From assembly GCA_023436025.1 (NCBI GenBank), contig JAEZKX010000173.1, positions 1-9,260 on the forward strand: a stretch of DNA of 9,260 nt. The letters are read 5' to 3'. The notes beneath the pieces were generated by a model. It was not told where the DNA came from. It saw only the letters and a list, made by a program, of their open reading frames with translations, and made no database searches. This DNA is from Pseudomonadota bacterium (GTDB taxonomy: Bacteria > Pseudomonadota > Gammaproteobacteria > Burkholderiales > Burkholderiaceae_C). The stretch's first letter is position 1. Every line of letters begins with the position of its first letter. Below, one piece after another: positions 7,948 to 9,260 of the stretch. The translations under genes were made by a program, and so were the position numbers.

Positions 7948-8855
7948 GGCGCGTCGTGCACCAGTTCGAACACCACGCTGCCGAGGCGGGTGCGGGTGAT
8001 GGCGCCGCGCTGCTCGGTGTGCACGCCCGCGTTCTCGACGAAATCGACGCCCAGGACGCGCAGCGCGCGCACCGCCTCCAGCACGTCCGGCACGCCCAGG
8101 CCGATGCGCTGCAGGCGCTCGCGCGTGTCCAGCGAATCGGGCTCGGGCTCGATCAGCTGCAGCATGAAGCGGTTGGCCGGGTCCTGGGCCGGCATGCGCA
8201 ACAGCTTCCCCGCCGGCATGATGCCGAAGCGCTGTTCGTCGGGGATCAGCGTGGCGCCGAACAGCTGCGTGTAGAACGCGATCCAGTCGGCGCTGCGCCC
8301 GGGGCCGATGTACTGCACGATGCCGAAGAAATGCAGCCCCGCCGTCGCCGGTGGATGCGGGTCGACGGAAGGGATGGGAACGAAGTCGACCGCGTAGATC
8401 GAGAACTCGCGGTAGCGGTCGACGAAGTAGATGCGGCTGCCGCCCACGCCGTGGATGGCGGGGATGTTGAGCTCCATCGCCTCGGGATGCGTGGGCACCT
8501 CCCAGGCGCCGCGCTCCAGCACCTGGCGGTAGGCCGCGCGGGCGTCACGCACGCGCAGCGCCACCGCCGCGATGGCGGGCTCCTCGGGCAGGCCCTGCTC
8601 GCCGTGCCCATCGACCGGATGCGCGTTGACCACGATGTTGAGGCCGCCCTGCCGGTACAGCAGCACCTCGCGCGAGCGGTGCCGTGCCACCGGGCGGAAG
8701 CCCATGGTCTGCAGCACCTGGCCCAGCGCCTGCGGCCTGGCGGTGGCGTACTCGATGAATTCGATGCCATCGAGGCCGATGGGGTTGGCCTCGTCGCCCA
8801 GCGCGTCCTGCAGAGGCTCGCGCGCGTGGCGGGGATGCAGCAGCAGGTCGCTCAT
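7944..8855 (-). CDS. HPPD-like VOC-fold protein (QuiC1 C-terminal domain homologue)
   Basis: The 303-residue protein has the two-part vicinal-oxygen-chelate fold of 4-hydroxyphenylpyruvate dioxygenase. The N-terminal half (about 24-160) shows NPIGLDGIEFIEYA, MGFRPVARHRS, RQGGLNIVVNAHP and ELNIPAIHGVGGS. The C-terminal half (172-300) holds the metal region: H175 in GLHFFG and E297 in VVFELVHD. The position of the second His of true HPPDs (GIQH) reads RLQRIGLGVPD, with R250, so the 2-His-1-Glu site is incomplete. The long C-terminal tail of HPPD is also missing, since true enzymes have about 350 residues. Tyrosine degradation is therefore unlikely. In Pseudomonas QuiC1 a domain of this type is fused behind the dehydratase, so I take it as a partner of the next gene. 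Start ATG 8855 has GGAGA 5 nt upstream. Confidence 0.82.
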   Translation of the reverse strand: MSDLLLHPRHAREPLQDALGDEANPIGLDGIEFIEYATARPQALGQVLQTMGFRPVARHRSREVLLYRQGGLNIVVNAHPVDGHGEQGLPEEPAIAAVALRVRDARAAYRQVLERGAWEVPTHPEAMELNIPAIHGVGGSRIYFVDRYREFSIYAVDFVPIPSVDPHPPATAGLHFFGIVQYIGPGRSADWIAFYTQLFGATLIPDEQRFGIMPAGKLLRMPAQDPANRFMLQLIEPEPDSLDTRERLQRIGLGVPDVLEAVRALRVLGVDFVENAGVHTEQRGAITRTRLGSVVFELVHDAP

Positions 8856-8860
8856 GGACG

Positions 8861-8865
8861 TCTCC
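8861..8865 (-). promoter_or_regulatory. Shine-Dalgarno sequence of the HPPD-like gene
   Basis: Read on the minus strand, GGAGA lies 5 nt before ATG 8855, inside the 18 bp gap after the shikimate dehydrogenase-like gene. It fixes the start of the HPPD-like gene. The gap leaves no room for a terminator, so the two genes are probably on one transcript. Confidence 0.65.
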
Positions 8866-8873
8866 GCAAGGGT

Positions 8874-9260
8874 TCAGTAGTGCAGGCGCGCCACGGCCCG
8901 CAGGTCGTCCGCGGAGGCGCTGGGAAAACCGAAGAACTCCAGGTAGGCCGGGATCATCTCGAACAGCATGTCGGTGCCGACCTGCACGCGGCAGCCGCGT
9001 GCCTGCGCCGCCATCAGGAAGGGCGTGCGCTCGCTCTTCATCACGACTTCGCCGGCGTAGGCATGGGGCGCCATGCGCGCGACGTCGACCGGCAGTGGAT
9101 CGCCCGGGTTCATGCCGAGCGGCGTGGCATTGACCACCAGGTCGAACCCGGCCGGGTCGCGGCTGCCGGTGGTGACGGTGATGGCGGGATGGTGCGCGCG
9201 CAGGCGCAGGGCCAGCGCCTGCGCGGTGTGCGGCGCCGCGTCGAACAGGGCCAGCGCGCC
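8874..9260 (-). CDS. Shikimate/quinate dehydrogenase-like protein, C-terminal part (5' end outside window)
   Basis: The last 128 residues of an AroE-family dehydrogenase are present; the frame stays open to the window edge, so the substrate domain with its catalytic Lys and Asp is not seen. The visible part is the Rossmann domain. Its strand ALALFDAAP is followed by LVVNATPLGMNPGD, the hallmark NATPLGM motif, and by the closing GTDMLFEMIPAYLEFFG helix. Three points differ from biosynthetic AroE. The NRT-type loop that binds the NADP phosphate is FDA, with an acidic residue typical of NAD enzymes. The DxxY motif is EVVM. The Gln of MLxxQA is Met. Together with its operon partners this points to a catabolic enzyme oxidising shikimate, quinate or a related cyclitol, not to the aromatic biosynthesis gene. 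It is the first gene of the operon visible here; regulator and promoter lie outside. Confidence 0.85.
   Translation of the reverse strand, partial: GALALFDAAPHTAQALALRLRAHHPAITVTTGSRDPAGFDLVVNATPLGMNPGDPLPVDVARMAPHAYAGEVVMKSERTPFLMAAQARGCRVQVGTDMLFEMIPAYLEFFGFPSASADDLRAVARLHY

Noticed and set aside
6067..8274. A 735-codon open frame on the plus strand running across the end of the receptor gene and over the minus-strand operon
   Set aside because: It crosses several well-identified genes, has a low-complexity Arg/Gln/Gly/Ala-rich composition and matches no family; it is a by-product of high GC codon bias.
7944..8855. Reading the VOC gene as genuine 4-hydroxyphenylpyruvate dioxygenase (hpd) of tyrosine degradation
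   Set aside because: One metal-binding His is replaced by Arg, the C-terminal tail is missing, and the neighbours belong to quinate/shikimate metabolism, not to the homogentisate pathway.

Overview
The window comes from a high-GC genome with strong G/C bias at third codon positions. Gene content and order (trpF-trpB-trpA-accD, then a YggT-type membrane protein and a stand-alone LON-domain protein) suggest a betaproteobacterium of the order Burkholderiales, most like Comamonadaceae such as Variovorax or Ramlibacter. This placement rests on recalled protein families and gene order, not on a search.

Left third (1-3330, + strand): a tight biosynthetic operon. It holds the 3' end of trpF, then trpB, trpA and accD. 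trpF/trpB overlap by 23 bp, trpB/trpA overlap by 4 bp (ATGA), and accD follows trpA after 27 bp with its own strong ribosome binding site. These genes supply the last steps of tryptophan synthesis and the carboxyltransferase beta subunit of acetyl-CoA carboxylase. All active-site motifs examined are present. The block is closed by a striking element of about 105 bp (3366-3470): a long imperfect palindrome made of repeated CGCAAA-type units, with a bidirectional intrinsic terminator at its centre. It separates accD from the convergent yggT-like gene.

Middle (3509-4736): a YggT-family membrane protein (-) and a LON substrate-binding-domain protein (+) lie head to head. Their start codons are so close that each gene's promoter must lie inside the other gene's 5' coding region.

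Right half (4871-9260): a 710-residue TonB-dependent outer-membrane receptor (+) of the YncD/PqqU type converges on a three-gene minus-strand operon. In transcription order the operon is a divergent shikimate dehydrogenase-like gene (running off the window), an HPPD-like VOC protein, and a 3-dehydroshikimate dehydratase-like TIM barrel. The last two are the two halves of the fused QuiC1 enzyme of Pseudomonas, here as separate overlapping genes in the opposite order. I read this as a quinate/shikimate (or related cyclitol) catabolic module leading to protocatechuate. The HPPD-like protein lacks one metal-binding histidine. The dehydrogenase looks NAD-type and has altered substrate motifs. The neighbouring receptor resembles the E. 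coli importer of PQQ, the cofactor of membrane quinate dehydrogenases. The receptor and the dehydratase-like gene share a CTAG at their stop codons, leaving no room for a terminator.

No tRNA, rRNA, CRISPR array, insertion sequence or phage gene was seen. No stretch over 300 bp lacks a gene.
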